Shown one piece after another: positions 14,580-24,200 of a stretch of DNA of 43,104 nt; within the stretch, counting starts at the first letter, position 1, and every line of letters begins with the position of its first letter. The DNA comes from a virus. Under the pieces are notes generated by a model, which had not been told where the DNA came from, did no database searches, and saw only the letters and a program-made list of their open reading frames with translations. The stretch covers positions 1 to 43,104 of the IMG/VR virus record IMGVR_UViG_3300037264_001363; one strand, written 5' to 3'. A program made the position numbers and the translations under genes.

Positions 14580-16015
14580 TGCGGGTGCCGAACTTTACCT
14601 CTGGGATGGCGGATGGGCAGTCGCGCATCGTGGCGGGCGATCTGTGCATCAATCTCTTTCCCGAGAGCATCCAGGAAGGGAGTAAAGCGGTGGGCGCGCT
14701 GTGGCCGGCGCCAGGCGTGACCGTGTTCGCGACGATGACCGACACCCCCGGCCGGGGGATTTACTTCGAGAACGGGCGGATGTTCGCCGTGGGCGGGCAA
14801 ACGCTGTACGAGATCACCGAGGACGGGGTCGTCACGAGCCGTGGCACCGTGGGGATCAGCGCCGATCCGGTGACGCTGGAGACACTCCCCGATGGGTCAG
14901 AACTGTTCGTCGTCGCGGGCACGACCGGCTACATCCTCGATCTCGGGACCAACGTCCTCACGACCGAGGTCACCGCCGTCACGATGGGCGGCGAGGTGGA
15001 CGGGTTCTTCGTCGCGCTCGACGCGGAGAGCTCCACGCTGAAAATCTCCGAGTCGCTGGACGGGAAGACGTGGGACGCCTCGCAGATCGCGCAACGGACG
15101 GCCGCCTCCGACCCGTGGATTGCCATGCTGGTGGCGCGGCGGGAAATCTATCTCTTCGGGGAACGGACCGGAGAAGTCTGGTACAACGCCGGCCTGACGC
15201 CGTTTCCCTTCGCACAACGGGGCGGGGCGTTCTTTGAAACCGGGATCGCCGCCGCGCGCTCACTGTCCAGGTTTGGGACGACGATGGCGTGGCTCGGACG
15301 GGACGCCCACGGGATCGGAGCCGTGTACTGGATGAACGGCTATACCCCGAATGAAATCAGCACCCCGGCGATCCGCTGGCAGATTCAGCAGATCGCCAAC
15401 CAGCACGGCATCTCCGACGCCGTGGGGTGGACCTATGAGCGGGAGAAGCATCGGTTCTATGTCCTCACGTTCCCCGCCGGCAAGAAGACCTTCGTCTTTG
15501 ATGCACTGACAGAGAACTGGCACCAGCGCGGATTGTGGAGCGCGAGCGCCAACGACTTCGTCGCGTATCGGCCCCAGTTTCACACCGAAGCGTTCGGCAA
15601 GAATCTGGTCTGTGACCGCGAGAGCGGGAACATCTACGCCTTGTCCTCGACGGTCTATACCGACGTGGGCGGCGCTGCCTTGCGCCGCGTGCGGCGCTTT
15701 CGCCAGCCAGGGAACGAGAACAAGACCGTGTTCTATGCCTCAGCCGAGTTGGAATGTGAACGAGGGGTCGGGCTGACGGATGCCGCCGCGCAAGGGTTCG
15801 ATCCCGTCGTGGTGCTGCGGTCGTCCAACGACGGCGGGCAGACGTTCGGGGCCGATCGGTCACGGCGCGTGGGGAAGCGCGGCCAGTACGCCACGCGCGT
15901 GCGCTGGGATATGTGCGGCAGCGGCCGGGATCGGGTCTGGGAGCTGTGGTCGTCGGATCCGGTCGCGACGCGCTGGTTTGACTTCTACGTCGACGCGCAA
16001 CCGGGGGCGCACTGA
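14579..16015 (+). CDS. Packaged DNA stabilisation protein, P22 gp10-like tail hub
   Basis: 478 residues; P22 gp10 is 472. The ATG overlaps the gp4 stop by one base. Opening residues VPNFTSGMADGQSRIV.. and CINLFPE are typical. A beta-propeller pattern follows (ISESLDGKTWDASQIA, LFGERTGEVWYN, VYWMNGYTPNEIST, GWTYEREKHRFYVLTFP) and a C-terminal RRVRRFRQPGNENKTVFY segment. It forms the tail hub that binds gp4 and carries tailspikes or fibres. Confidence 0.85.
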   Translation: MRVPNFTSGMADGQSRIVAGDLCINLFPESIQEGSKAVGALWPAPGVTVFATMTDTPGRGIYFENGRMFAVGGQTLYEITEDGVVTSRGTVGISADPVTLETLPDGSELFVVAGTTGYILDLGTNVLTTEVTAVTMGGEVDGFFVALDAESSTLKISESLDGKTWDASQIAQRTAASDPWIAMLVARREIYLFGERTGEVWYNAGLTPFPFAQRGGAFFETGIAAARSLSRFGTTMAWLGRDAHGIGAVYWMNGYTPNEISTPAIRWQIQQIANQHGISDAVGWTYEREKHRFYVLTFPAGKKTFVFDALTENWHQRGLWSASANDFVAYRPQFHTEAFGKNLVCDRESGNIYALSSTVYTDVGGAALRRVRRFRQPGNENKTVFYASAELECERGVGLTDAAAQGFDPVVVLRSSNDGGQTFGADRSRRVGKRGQYATRVRWDMCGSGRDRVWELWSSDPVATRWFDFYVDAQPGAH

Positions 16016-16524
16016 TGGCCCTGGAAGATCCACCGCTGTACGAGGCGGTCGTCGTCGCGTCCGATCTGAAACACCCGCTCGCGAAACGACTGCCCACGCT
16101 GATCATGGGCTACGAATGGCTGCGGTGGCTGTCGACGCTCACGACGGCGGTGTCGGCGGCGCCGGATCGACGGGCGACGGTCGCCCTCGCCGGACAGGCG
16201 GCGAGCCTCGGCACGACGGCACTGCCGGTGGCGAGCGTGTCGGCGGGCCTCTGGCGCGTGAGCTACTTCGCCCGGATCACCACGGTGGCTGGGGTGAGTT
16301 CGTCGCTGACGGTGACGATGAGTTATACGACGGGGTCGATTGCCCAGAGCGACAGCGGGGCGGCGATGACCGGGAACACGACCGCGACGCACCAGTTCGG
16401 CACGCTCGTGATTCGCGTAGACGCCGACACACCCATTTCGTACAGTACCACCTATGCGAGCAACGCGGCCGGCGCCATGCGCTACTCCTTGGATCTGGCG
16501 TGCGAGGCGCTGGCCCTAGACTGA
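16015..16524 (+). CDS. Small tail-associated protein (169 aa)
   Basis: ATG overlaps the stop of the hub gene by one base. Residues 1-45 are helical (KHPLAKRLPTLIMGYEWL); the rest is a Thr/Ser/Ala-rich beta domain (GLWRVSYFARITTVAGVSSSLTV in part). Such folds cap tail machines or decorate fibres. The P22 slot here holds the tail needle gp26, but no long coiled coil is seen, so it is not a clear needle. No named family. Confidence 0.45.
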   Translation: MALEDPPLYEAVVVASDLKHPLAKRLPTLIMGYEWLRWLSTLTTAVSAAPDRRATVALAGQAASLGTTALPVASVSAGLWRVSYFARITTVAGVSSSLTVTMSYTTGSIAQSDSGAAMTGNTTATHQFGTLVIRVDADTPISYSTTYASNAAGAMRYSLDLACEALALD

Positions 16525-17537
16525 TGCCTGCCACCGCGACGCTCCCCGTTCCGCGTGATACCGGCCTGCTGGTCGTGCGAGACGACGTGCTGCCCGATCC
16601 TGGCGCCTATCGTCGGTGGGCGCTCGCGCAGCCCTACGAGACGATTCAGACCGGTGAGGAGCACTGGCACGGGATCGCCAGGATCACGGACGGCACGGTG
16701 CCGGCGCTGGTGTCCGCGGTGGTGCCAGGTACGACCGCGGCCCTGACGTTCTTTCGCCAGAGTCCCGAGGGACAGCCAGAGCCGAATTTTATTCACTCGG
16801 ATGAGCTGATGGGCGACTTCACGTCCATCCTGTACCTCACTCCGAAGCCGCCGGAGGGTGACGGCACGGCCTTCTGGCGCTATCGGCCGACCGGGGCGGT
16901 ACAGGGATCGGCGCGGGCACTCCCGAAGACGCCCGATCTGTGGGAACGCTGGCATCACGTCGTGGCGCGCTTCAACCGACTCGTGGTCTTCGACTCCAGT
17001 TATTTCCATTCGCGGGGCCTCGAGGAGAACTACGGCCACGGGGACGACGCGCGGCTGATTCAAGTCGTGTTCAGTCACCGAGTGGCGGGCTGGCAGATCC
17101 GCGAGGCCACCATGGACGACATCCCCGTGCTCGTGTCGATGGGGCAGCAGTTTCGAGCGAGCAGCGCCTACGCCGCGCACTTGCCGGAGAACACCACGCA
17201 GATGGCGGCCATTGCCAAGCGGCTGATCGCGTCGCCGGAAGGACTGGTGCTCGTGGCGACGCGCGACGGGCAGATCGTCGGCACCATCGGGGTGCTGCTT
17301 TATCCGCATCACTTCTCCGGGCTGCCGACTGCGGGTGAACTCTGGTTCTGGGTGACGCCTGAGCACCGGGGGTACGGGGTGCGCTTAGTCCGTCGGGCGG
17401 AGCAGTGGGCGCAGCGACAGGGGGCGACAACCATGCAGATGATTGCGCCGACCCCAGAGGTGGGGACGCTGTATCGGCGGTTGGGGTACACAGCCTTGGA
17501 AGTCGCGTACACGAAGGAGTTGGCACCATGGCCATAG
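16524..17537 (+). CDS. Fused 2OG-oxygenase-like (DUF6445-type) and GNAT acetyltransferase
   Basis: 337 residues, ATG overlapping the previous stop. Residues 1-185 resemble the DUF6445 proteins seen beside phage tail genes: HSD (His91, Asp93), a following strand block with GTAFW, and YFHSRG (His162, Arg164). This is the H-x-D..H iron set of a 2-oxoglutarate dioxygenase fold. Residues about 188-337 are a GNAT domain: WQIREATMDDIPVLV start, GTIGVLLYP strand, and the acetyl-CoA loop HRGYGVRLVRRAE. Likely cytoplasmic modifier of virion or host proteins; substrates unknown. Confidence 0.7.
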   Translation: MPATATLPVPRDTGLLVVRDDVLPDPGAYRRWALAQPYETIQTGEEHWHGIARITDGTVPALVSAVVPGTTAALTFFRQSPEGQPEPNFIHSDELMGDFTSILYLTPKPPEGDGTAFWRYRPTGAVQGSARALPKTPDLWERWHHVVARFNRLVVFDSSYFHSRGLEENYGHGDDARLIQVVFSHRVAGWQIREATMDDIPVLVSMGQQFRASSAYAAHLPENTTQMAAIAKRLIASPEGLVLVATRDGQIVGTIGVLLYPHHFSGLPTAGELWFWVTPEHRGYGVRLVRRAEQWAQRQGATTMQMIAPTPEVGTLYRRLGYTALEVAYTKELAPWP

Positions 17538-18289
17538 CTGCGTCGACCGCAATCGCCCTTGGCATCGGGGCCGCCTCCGCCGGCAGCAGCATCTACAGCA
17601 CAAAGACGGCTGGCAAGCAGAACCGCCGGACGCTCGAAGCCCAGGAGCGGGAGTCCACCCGCGCACTCGACTACGAGAAAGCGTCCATGGCCGAACAAGC
17701 CCGGATCGCCGACGCGGAGCGCGCCGAGGCCGCACGGGTCGCGGATGCCAAGTTAGCCGCCCAAGCGGAGGAGCGGGCGACCAAGGAACGCATCTACAGA
17801 GAGCAACTGGCCCACGATCAACGACGCTGGGATGATTACGTGCGGGTACGGTCCCCGATGTGGAACGCGGGGAACGGCGTCCTCCAGCAGCTCTCGTCGC
17901 TGATGGGGTATCACGGTGGTGGGGCGGCCCCTAGTGCGATGCCGGCCGCGGGTTCACCGCCGCCGTCTAGCGCCGCGGGGTCAGGGTTGGCTGGCGGAGA
18001 CAGAAGCTTCTTACCCATCCCAGAGGGTGAGCAAGAGATTCTCGGCCCATGGGATGGCGTACCGCACGAGGGTAGGCGGCAGGACCCTGGACCCGTGGGC
18101 GGCGGGCGGATACCGTCTGGCCCCTGGGGTGGCCGCAGACCAGGCGAAGGACTGAAACGGCGCGGCTCGTTCATCACCGGGGCCTCCGAACTACCCACAG
18201 GCGGGAGCCCGCTTGCGGGGTTGATGCAGCTCGCCCAACTCGCCCAACTGGGACAGACGCGGACGCCGCCGACCTACGCTGGCACGTAA
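17528..18289 (+). CDS. Internal virion / DNA ejection-type protein (253 aa)
   Basis: Start at ATG 17528, overlapping the preceding gene by 10 nt. Residues 1-25 are a hydrophobic Ala/Gly-rich helix (ALGIGAASAGSSIYS), then a charged coiled coil to about 105, then a Gly/Pro/Ser-rich disordered half. This N-terminal pattern is common in small podovirus internal proteins encoded after the tail hub. These are ejected with DNA to form a conduit. Family call rests on pattern and position. Confidence 0.55.
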   Translation: MAIAASTAIALGIGAASAGSSIYSTKTAGKQNRRTLEAQERESTRALDYEKASMAEQARIADAERAEAARVADAKLAAQAEERATKERIYREQLAHDQRRWDDYVRVRSPMWNAGNGVLQQLSSLMGYHGGGAAPSAMPAAGSPPPSSAAGSGLAGGDRSFLPIPEGEQEILGPWDGVPHEGRRQDPGPVGGGRIPSGPWGGRRPGEGLKRRGSFITGASELPTGGSPLAGLMQLAQLAQLGQTRTPPTYAGT

Positions 18290-18305
18290 GACCGAGGACT
18301 CCATC

Positions 18306-18977
18306 ATGACGCAGCAAGAAATCGTCGATTGGTTCTACGCGAATGGCGTTGGGAGCATCGCCGCGGACGAAGCGCCGTACATCTACTCCCAGTATGGGGG
18401 GCCGACCGACGAACTCGGCCAACTCGGGGCACTCCAAGGCGCCCTTGGGAGCTACCAGCAGCGGGCGAACTCCGGGGGGCCTCGGAGCCAGGGCGGGTAT
18501 TCGACGGACGAGAACGACCCCGCGCAAGGGAACGCCCCGGCCCGGTACGACAGCAACAATTCGGGCCGGTTGGGACCGGTCGGTCCTGAGTACATCCGGT
18601 ACGACAATGCGCACCGGCCCATCCCACGTTCGTGGGACCTATCAGCGCCGCCGGATCAACGGCGCGACTTCGATGAGCGGAATGGCCTGTTGGACCAGCC
18701 AAATCTCTGGTCGACGCGGACATTGTCTGGGGTGGATGCGCCAGGCGCGGGCAGCCCGCAGAGCACCGTCGCCCCAGCCGCTTCAACCATCGGCCCAGGT
18801 ATGACGCTCGATGGGCTCATGCAGCACGCGGGGCGGAACGAGGACGAACTCCCGCCACTGTATTCCGACCCACTGGGGCCGCTGGAGGGTGGGCCGACCC
18901 CGTTGCCGCCTGGTCAGGTCCTGCCGCGTGAGCGGGAGTGGCCGTGGAACCCGCTCGAACCACAGTACGCGTATTAG
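18306..18977 (+). CDS. Unknown virion-cluster protein (223 aa)
   Basis: N-terminal short helical domain (TQQEIVDWFYANGVGSIAA in part) resembling a small sequence seen at the start of phage internal proteins. The rest is Pro/Gly/Asp-rich and predicted disordered. Located among ejection-type genes, so a cargo or assembly role is plausible, but no motif supports more. Confidence 0.45.
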   Translation: MTQQEIVDWFYANGVGSIAADEAPYIYSQYGGPTDELGQLGALQGALGSYQQRANSGGPRSQGGYSTDENDPAQGNAPARYDSNNSGRLGPVGPEYIRYDNAHRPIPRSWDLSAPPDQRRDFDERNGLLDQPNLWSTRTLSGVDAPGAGSPQSTVAPAASTIGPGMTLDGLMQHAGRNEDELPPLYSDPLGPLEGGPTPLPPGQVLPREREWPWNPLEPQYAY

Positions 18978-18986
18978 GAGCCGCCC

Positions 18987-19919
18987 ATGCCGGTCGACTA
19001 CGAAGGCAACCCCATCGAGGACCCACAGGATCCGTCCACGCTGCCCCCACCGCCGGGGATGGAGTGGGATCCGGTCACAGGGCAATGGGTGCCGATCCCA
19101 ACGCCTCCGCCTCCGATAGAGATGCCAGGGAGCGGGGGGCTTCCGCCTTGGTCTGAGCAATATCCCTTACCTGATGGCGGGACCGGGAACCCTGGTGGAC
19201 CAACGATTCCAGATCCGCCGCCGTGGCCTGGACAAAAAATCCCGGCCTCACCGCTGTCGCCTAAGTTACCGGGCCAGCCACCCACAGGGCAGCCTCCACC
19301 TGCAGCGCCTGGGACGCCCGGGCCGCCATCCGGGACGCCGTGGCCCTCCGGGCCGACGTCCGGGCAGACCCCGTTCACGTTCAGCCCGTTCAACCCGCCG
19401 TCGTTCGACATCGGTCGGTTCGAGGCGCCGCCGCCGTGGGCGTATCCCGACTTTGAGCCGACGACCGCCGAGAACTTCCAGACCGATCCCGGCTACGACT
19501 TCCGCGTGAAGGAGATGGAGCGGGCGGTGAACAACGCGGCATCCGCCAAAGGACTCCTGCGGACTGGGGGCACGCTCAAAGCGCTGATGGACTACCGCGG
19601 AGGACTCGCGTCGCAAGAGTTTGGCAACATCGAGAACCGCCGTCTCGGGACGTGGCAGCAGAACCGTGCGAACCAAGCCGACATCTACGACCGAGACGTG
19701 CGGAACCGGCTCACGAAGTACGGGCTCGACTACCAGGGCGAGTCGGACAAGTTTGCACGGGCGCTCGCAACCAATGACACGCAGTACGGCCAAGCCGCTG
19801 GCGGCTTCGGGCTGAACAACAATGCGATGAATCAGCAGATTCGCAACCTCATGAGCCTGTACGGGATCTACACGGCGGGCCTGCCGACCTACACGCCGAC
19901 CGCCGTCAACCCGTTCTAG
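18987..19919 (+). CDS. Proline-rich ejection-type virion protein
   Basis: 310 residues. Residues 1-150 are a disordered Pro/Gly-rich region (PPPPGMEWDPVTGQWVP and later PPSG runs). Residues about 160-310 contain a block seen in many podovirus internal proteins: DPGYDFRVKEMERAVNNAA, then SAKGLLRTGGTLKALMDY and FGNIENRRLGTWQQNRA. These are thought to be injected with DNA. The Pro-rich arm is an unusual addition. Unknown whether it has enzymatic activity; none is visible. Confidence 0.6.
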   Translation: MPVDYEGNPIEDPQDPSTLPPPPGMEWDPVTGQWVPIPTPPPPIEMPGSGGLPPWSEQYPLPDGGTGNPGGPTIPDPPPWPGQKIPASPLSPKLPGQPPTGQPPPAAPGTPGPPSGTPWPSGPTSGQTPFTFSPFNPPSFDIGRFEAPPPWAYPDFEPTTAENFQTDPGYDFRVKEMERAVNNAASAKGLLRTGGTLKALMDYRGGLASQEFGNIENRRLGTWQQNRANQADIYDRDVRNRLTKYGLDYQGESDKFARALATNDTQYGQAAGGFGLNNNAMNQQIRNLMSLYGIYTAGLPTYTPTAVNPF

Positions 19920-19927
19920 GAACGACG

Positions 19928-21199
19928 ATGCCACGCTATCAGGACCGGTACATCGGTGGCGGGATGGTTCCCTTGCCTCAACCAGACGATCCCATGCGGA
20001 CGCTCGCCGGGATCATGCAGTTCATGGGGCAGGCCGACGAGAACCGTGCCCGGAAGGCCGAGGACCAGTACCGCACGTCGGAGCGTGAGCGTGTGGCGAC
20101 GGATCGTTCGGTCCTCCAATCCGCGCATTCGAGCCGGTTGCCACCAGACCAAGTCGAGGCGCAACTCGCGCAACTCGGTCGGGGCGATTTGGTGCCGGTG
20201 TTCAAACAGACCTGGGGCGAGCTCGAAACGTCGCGGTTGGGGCTCAAGAAAGCGCAGGACGAGGCGAAGGAGCGGGAAGCGGACGTGTTCGGGGCATATG
20301 CGGCTGGCATCAAGAAGTCCGGCAACGACCCGCTCGCGGTCGAATGGTCGCTGCAGGAACTCGAACGGGAAGGGCGCGATGTGACCTCCCTGCGTGCGCG
20401 ACTGAAACAGCAGCCTGACGCGCTCGGGCCGCTCCTGGATGAATTTATCGCACGATCTCCCACCCAGCGGAAGCTCGCCGGCGAAGAAGAGGCACGGCGG
20501 TTGTCGGGCGAGCGCGAAGAACGAATGGTCCGGACCCAAGAGACCACGGCGGCCAATATCCTCGCGGATAACGAGAGAGCCAGGCAGGCGGCAGAGGCGA
20601 CGGCAGCGGATCGGCTGAGGAATGACGAGAGAGCCAGGCAGGCGGCAGAGGCAACTGATGCCGATCGACGGAGGAATGACGAGCGGGCGAACCGGCCGCC
20701 ACCGGTCAATAGAGCCCAGGCTGAACAGTGGAGGGCGACCCAGAAGAATGCCGTGGACGAGGCCGCGAGGCCTCGGGAAAATCGGGACGGTGAGATGGTC
20801 CCAGGGTTATCGACCCAAGACAAGGCAACGGCATACGCCCGGATCGATGCGGCCTTCTACGCGGCGATTGGCGAGCCTGCGCCAACGGACCCAGCGCCCC
20901 AGCGCAGCGTCGGTGCGCCAGGCCACTTACGGAAGCCCTCGACGCGCGTCGCTCCAGCCGGTCCAGCCTCTGCTCCCGCCGGCGGGAACGTCTCTCCTGC
21001 ACGAGCGCCACAGGCTGCACCGCCCCAGGCGCCTCGGTCGGCAGGTCGGTCCATCACCGTCAACGGGCAGCCGGTCGAGGTCACATCCACGCCGGTGGTC
21101 GGAAAGATCATCCCGTTGAAGAACGGCGGCTACCTCCTCGTCACCACCGTCGAAGCCAATGGCGATTTTGATGGCGATGAACTGACCGTCCAGCCATAG
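19928..21199 (+). CDS. Long coiled-coil internal virion protein (423 aa)
   Basis: Helical, highly charged protein. Residues 60-270 form an extended coiled coil. At about 216-251 there are two tandem 18-residue units (ERARQAAEATAADRLRND and a near copy). Residues 290-370 are Pro/Ala-rich; the C-terminal ~55 residues (SITVNGQPVEVTSTPVVGK, then IPLKNGGYLLVTT) form a beta domain. It directly precedes the giant protein (3-nt gap), so it may pair with it in the particle. Confidence 0.5.
   Translation: MPRYQDRYIGGGMVPLPQPDDPMRTLAGIMQFMGQADENRARKAEDQYRTSERERVATDRSVLQSAHSSRLPPDQVEAQLAQLGRGDLVPVFKQTWGELETSRLGLKKAQDEAKEREADVFGAYAAGIKKSGNDPLAVEWSLQELEREGRDVTSLRARLKQQPDALGPLLDEFIARSPTQRKLAGEEEARRLSGEREERMVRTQETTAANILADNERARQAAEATAADRLRNDERARQAAEATDADRRRNDERANRPPPVNRAQAEQWRATQKNAVDEAARPRENRDGEMVPGLSTQDKATAYARIDAAFYAAIGEPAPTDPAPQRSVGAPGHLRKPSTRVAPAGPASAPAGGNVSPARAPQAAPPQAPRSAGRSITVNGQPVEVTSTPVVGKIIPLKNGGYLLVTTVEANGDFDGDELTVQP
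20573..20680 (+). repeat. Two tandem 54-bp units in coiled-coil gene
   Basis: Starting GAGAGAGCCAGGCAGGCGG at 20573 and 20627, exactly 54 bp apart. Encodes the 18-residue ERARQAAEAT unit twice, with a partial third (DERAN). Confidence 0.7.
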
Positions 21200-21202
21200 A
21201 CC

Positions 21203-24200
21203 ATGCCGCAATCCGCTCGGCGGCCGCGGTTCACGGCGGCTGACATCGCCCCTCCACCACGGCCGCGCTTCTCGGCGGCCGACATTGCCGATCCAGAGCC
21301 TGATGCAGTGGCCCGCGCGCCGGCTGCCGCACGCTTCCGCGCCGCTGACATCGCCCCGTTACGATTCTCCAGACGCGATCTCGCGCCAGCGGTCGCCACG
21401 CCGCCTCCCGCATTCGCCACGGCTGGGATGCTGCGGCCGAGCACCGCGCAGGACACCATTATTGAGGGGCCAGGCCCACGCACGCGCGGCCAGACGATCC
21501 GTGCAGCGGGGGATGGCGTCCCGCTTGATGGCCGCCTCCCACAGCTCGCCAGGGCGGTCGCCAGAGGCGTTGCCGGCATCCCTGAATTCGCCGCGGAAGG
21601 CGCGGTCGCGGCGGCGCGCATCATCCCACCCTCCATGCCAGGAGTCGCCACACCAGGCGCGGCCGTCAAGGCGCTGATCCCGCTCGCCCAAGCCGTGAGT
21701 CGTGGGGCGCGTGCAGTGCGAGAGAGCGCCGCGTTGGCGCCAACACCAGCCGCACAGGCCATTGCGCAGCGTGACCCAATCGATGACGTCGCGGTGCTTA
21801 CGGAGCCGGACTGGTGGATTGAGAATGCCGGGGAGGGCCTCGGGTCACAGCTCGCGTTCTTCCTCCCGGCCGCCGCGATCCAGAAACTCACCCAGGCGCC
21901 GGCGGCACTCGCCAAAGGGGCCTCACTCGTCGCCAGGGCGAAGCGGTTGGTCGTGGCGAGTCGCGGGGTGGCGGCTGGTGCGGCGTTTGAAGCGTTCGTC
22001 GAAGCCGGGGGCCAACACCGCGATGCGCTCGACAAGGGCGTGGACGCCGATCGTGCGGCCGAACTGGCGGCGTCAGCCTTCGCGCAGCAGTTCGGCCTCC
22101 TGATGGCCTCAGCGGTGCCAGGGTACGTCCTGCCGGCGTCCAAGCGACTCGCGACACGTCTGACGGCTGGCGCCGTCGGCGAAGCGACGCAGGAGAGCGG
22201 CCAGACCGTGATCGGGAATCGTCTGGCGAGGGAATACGACCCATCGAGGCCGTGGTCACAGGGGGTGGCGACGGCCGGAATCGTGGCGGGTCCGCTTGGC
22301 GCGGCTGGGGCGGTCGGACTTCGTCAACAGGCGCCTCCACCCACCCCAATAGAGGCCCAGCGTGAGCCAGGACGGCGCGGCGCCTACAGCCTTGACGACA
22401 TCCAAGAGACTCCGGCGGCCGTGGCGTCGCCCGCGCCCGAGACGGTGCCGCTGCCCTCCTCAGCGGAGACCCCGGCCGGGCGGCCTGCGGCTGCCGGAGA
22501 CGTGGTGGACCTGACGCCGCCGAAGGCCAAGCGCGAGACCGAAAAGGACGCAACGAGTCAGGCTTACCTGGCGCACCCGCTGAAATACAACCCGCTCGAC
22601 CTTTACAACAAGGCCACGTTCAATGAGCCGATGACGGATGACGAGCAGCAGTGGTACTCCTCGCTTCAAGTGTCCCGGCAAGAGGACAAAGAGAAGTGGG
22701 AGCGAGAGTGGGGCGCCAAGCACGACGCGATGCGCGAAAAAGAGGGACTACCGCCGCGAGTCATACCCGCCCAGAAGCCAGCCGCCGAGATGTCCGATGA
22801 CGACCTGACGGCCAAGCCGAGTCTCGGTGTGCGGATCGAAGGCATCACAGACATTCAGGCGGTCGATTCGTGGGAAGCGGCGGGACAGATGATTGATGCC
22901 CTCCGTGACCGGCTTGAGAGCGAGGGAGCCGGTGGTGCGAGTCAGTTTCCAGACATCTCGATTGTGGATGCGCGCACAGGGAAGACCATCGGCCGAGGCA
23001 GTTATAACGGGAGGCTCTGGGACGCTGAGACGGGTGTGGAGATCGAGCGTAATGATGGACGTGGCTATGGGAAGGCTCCTGCTATTGAGGCGGCGCCGCC
23101 GAGCCGGGCCGCCGAGATGTCCGATGAGGAGATCACCGCGGCCATCATGGCGCGGCTGGAGCAGGAGGCCGCGCCGATTCAGACGCAGCCACAGGAATCA
23201 CCAGCCGGCTTTCAGGCGCCAGTGCGACAGAGTGGCGCGGATCTCGGTCGAGCCGCGTTCGCGAAGGGACAGAAGCGAATCGCGCCTCGTGGCGTCATAG
23301 CAAACGGCCATGCGGAGGCGTGGTATCAGGGCTGGGACGAGGCGAACGTCGGGGCACCCGTGCCAGGGTGGACAGCCGAAGAGAACGCCGCGAGGCCATC
23401 CGCGCAGGCGACGCAGAGCCGCGACGCTATGCTCGCCCAATTAGCCCCATTCGGCGAGTCCATCAGCTTCATGCTTGATCGTGCTGACGTGGACTTAGCC
23501 GAGCTGGCCCGACGGCCCAAAGAAGCCGATGCGCTACTAGAACAGCTCGCCGCGTACGACACCGCTTGGCGTGGGATGGAGTCTGGGTCACCAGCAGAGG
23601 CAGTCCAGGGCGTTCACATCGAGAAGTATATCCGGGCGCTCGCGGCGCGACTACGAGAGCCAATCCAAGTTGGGGCTGGGCGGACGACGGCTGCGGCCGA
23701 AGGCCCGCAAATCACCTACAACAGCCGATTGCAGTCCGTCGAGATCGCCTTTCCATCGAAGCCCGCGGCTGATGTCCTGGCTGGGCTCAAGAAGGCGGGC
23801 TACCGGTGGGCGAAGACGAACAAGGTCTGGTATCGGCGGCAGGGGAGCCTGCCAGAGGCGCAGGCGGTGGCGGAGGCGCGTGGGATCGTCGGCATCGGCC
23901 CGACGATGATCCCTGGCATGACCGAGGTGGCGGTCAGCCCAGATGTCCGTGTCCGGCAGGAGATGGAGGCTCGGACGACCGAGGAGTTGACCGCGATCGC
24001 CTACGGCACAGACAAGCGGGCTACAACGAGAGAACAGCGCATCGCGTTAGAAGTGCGCAACGACCGGCTCCCGGACGCGCCGAAGCCAGACAAGGCGCGC
24101 CTCATCCCCACACGGACCGAAGGCGGCGGCGTGCGGTACGTCACCGAGCCGGTGCAGGCGCCTCCGTCGAAGGAGGAGTTCACGACAGGCCAGCAGACTC

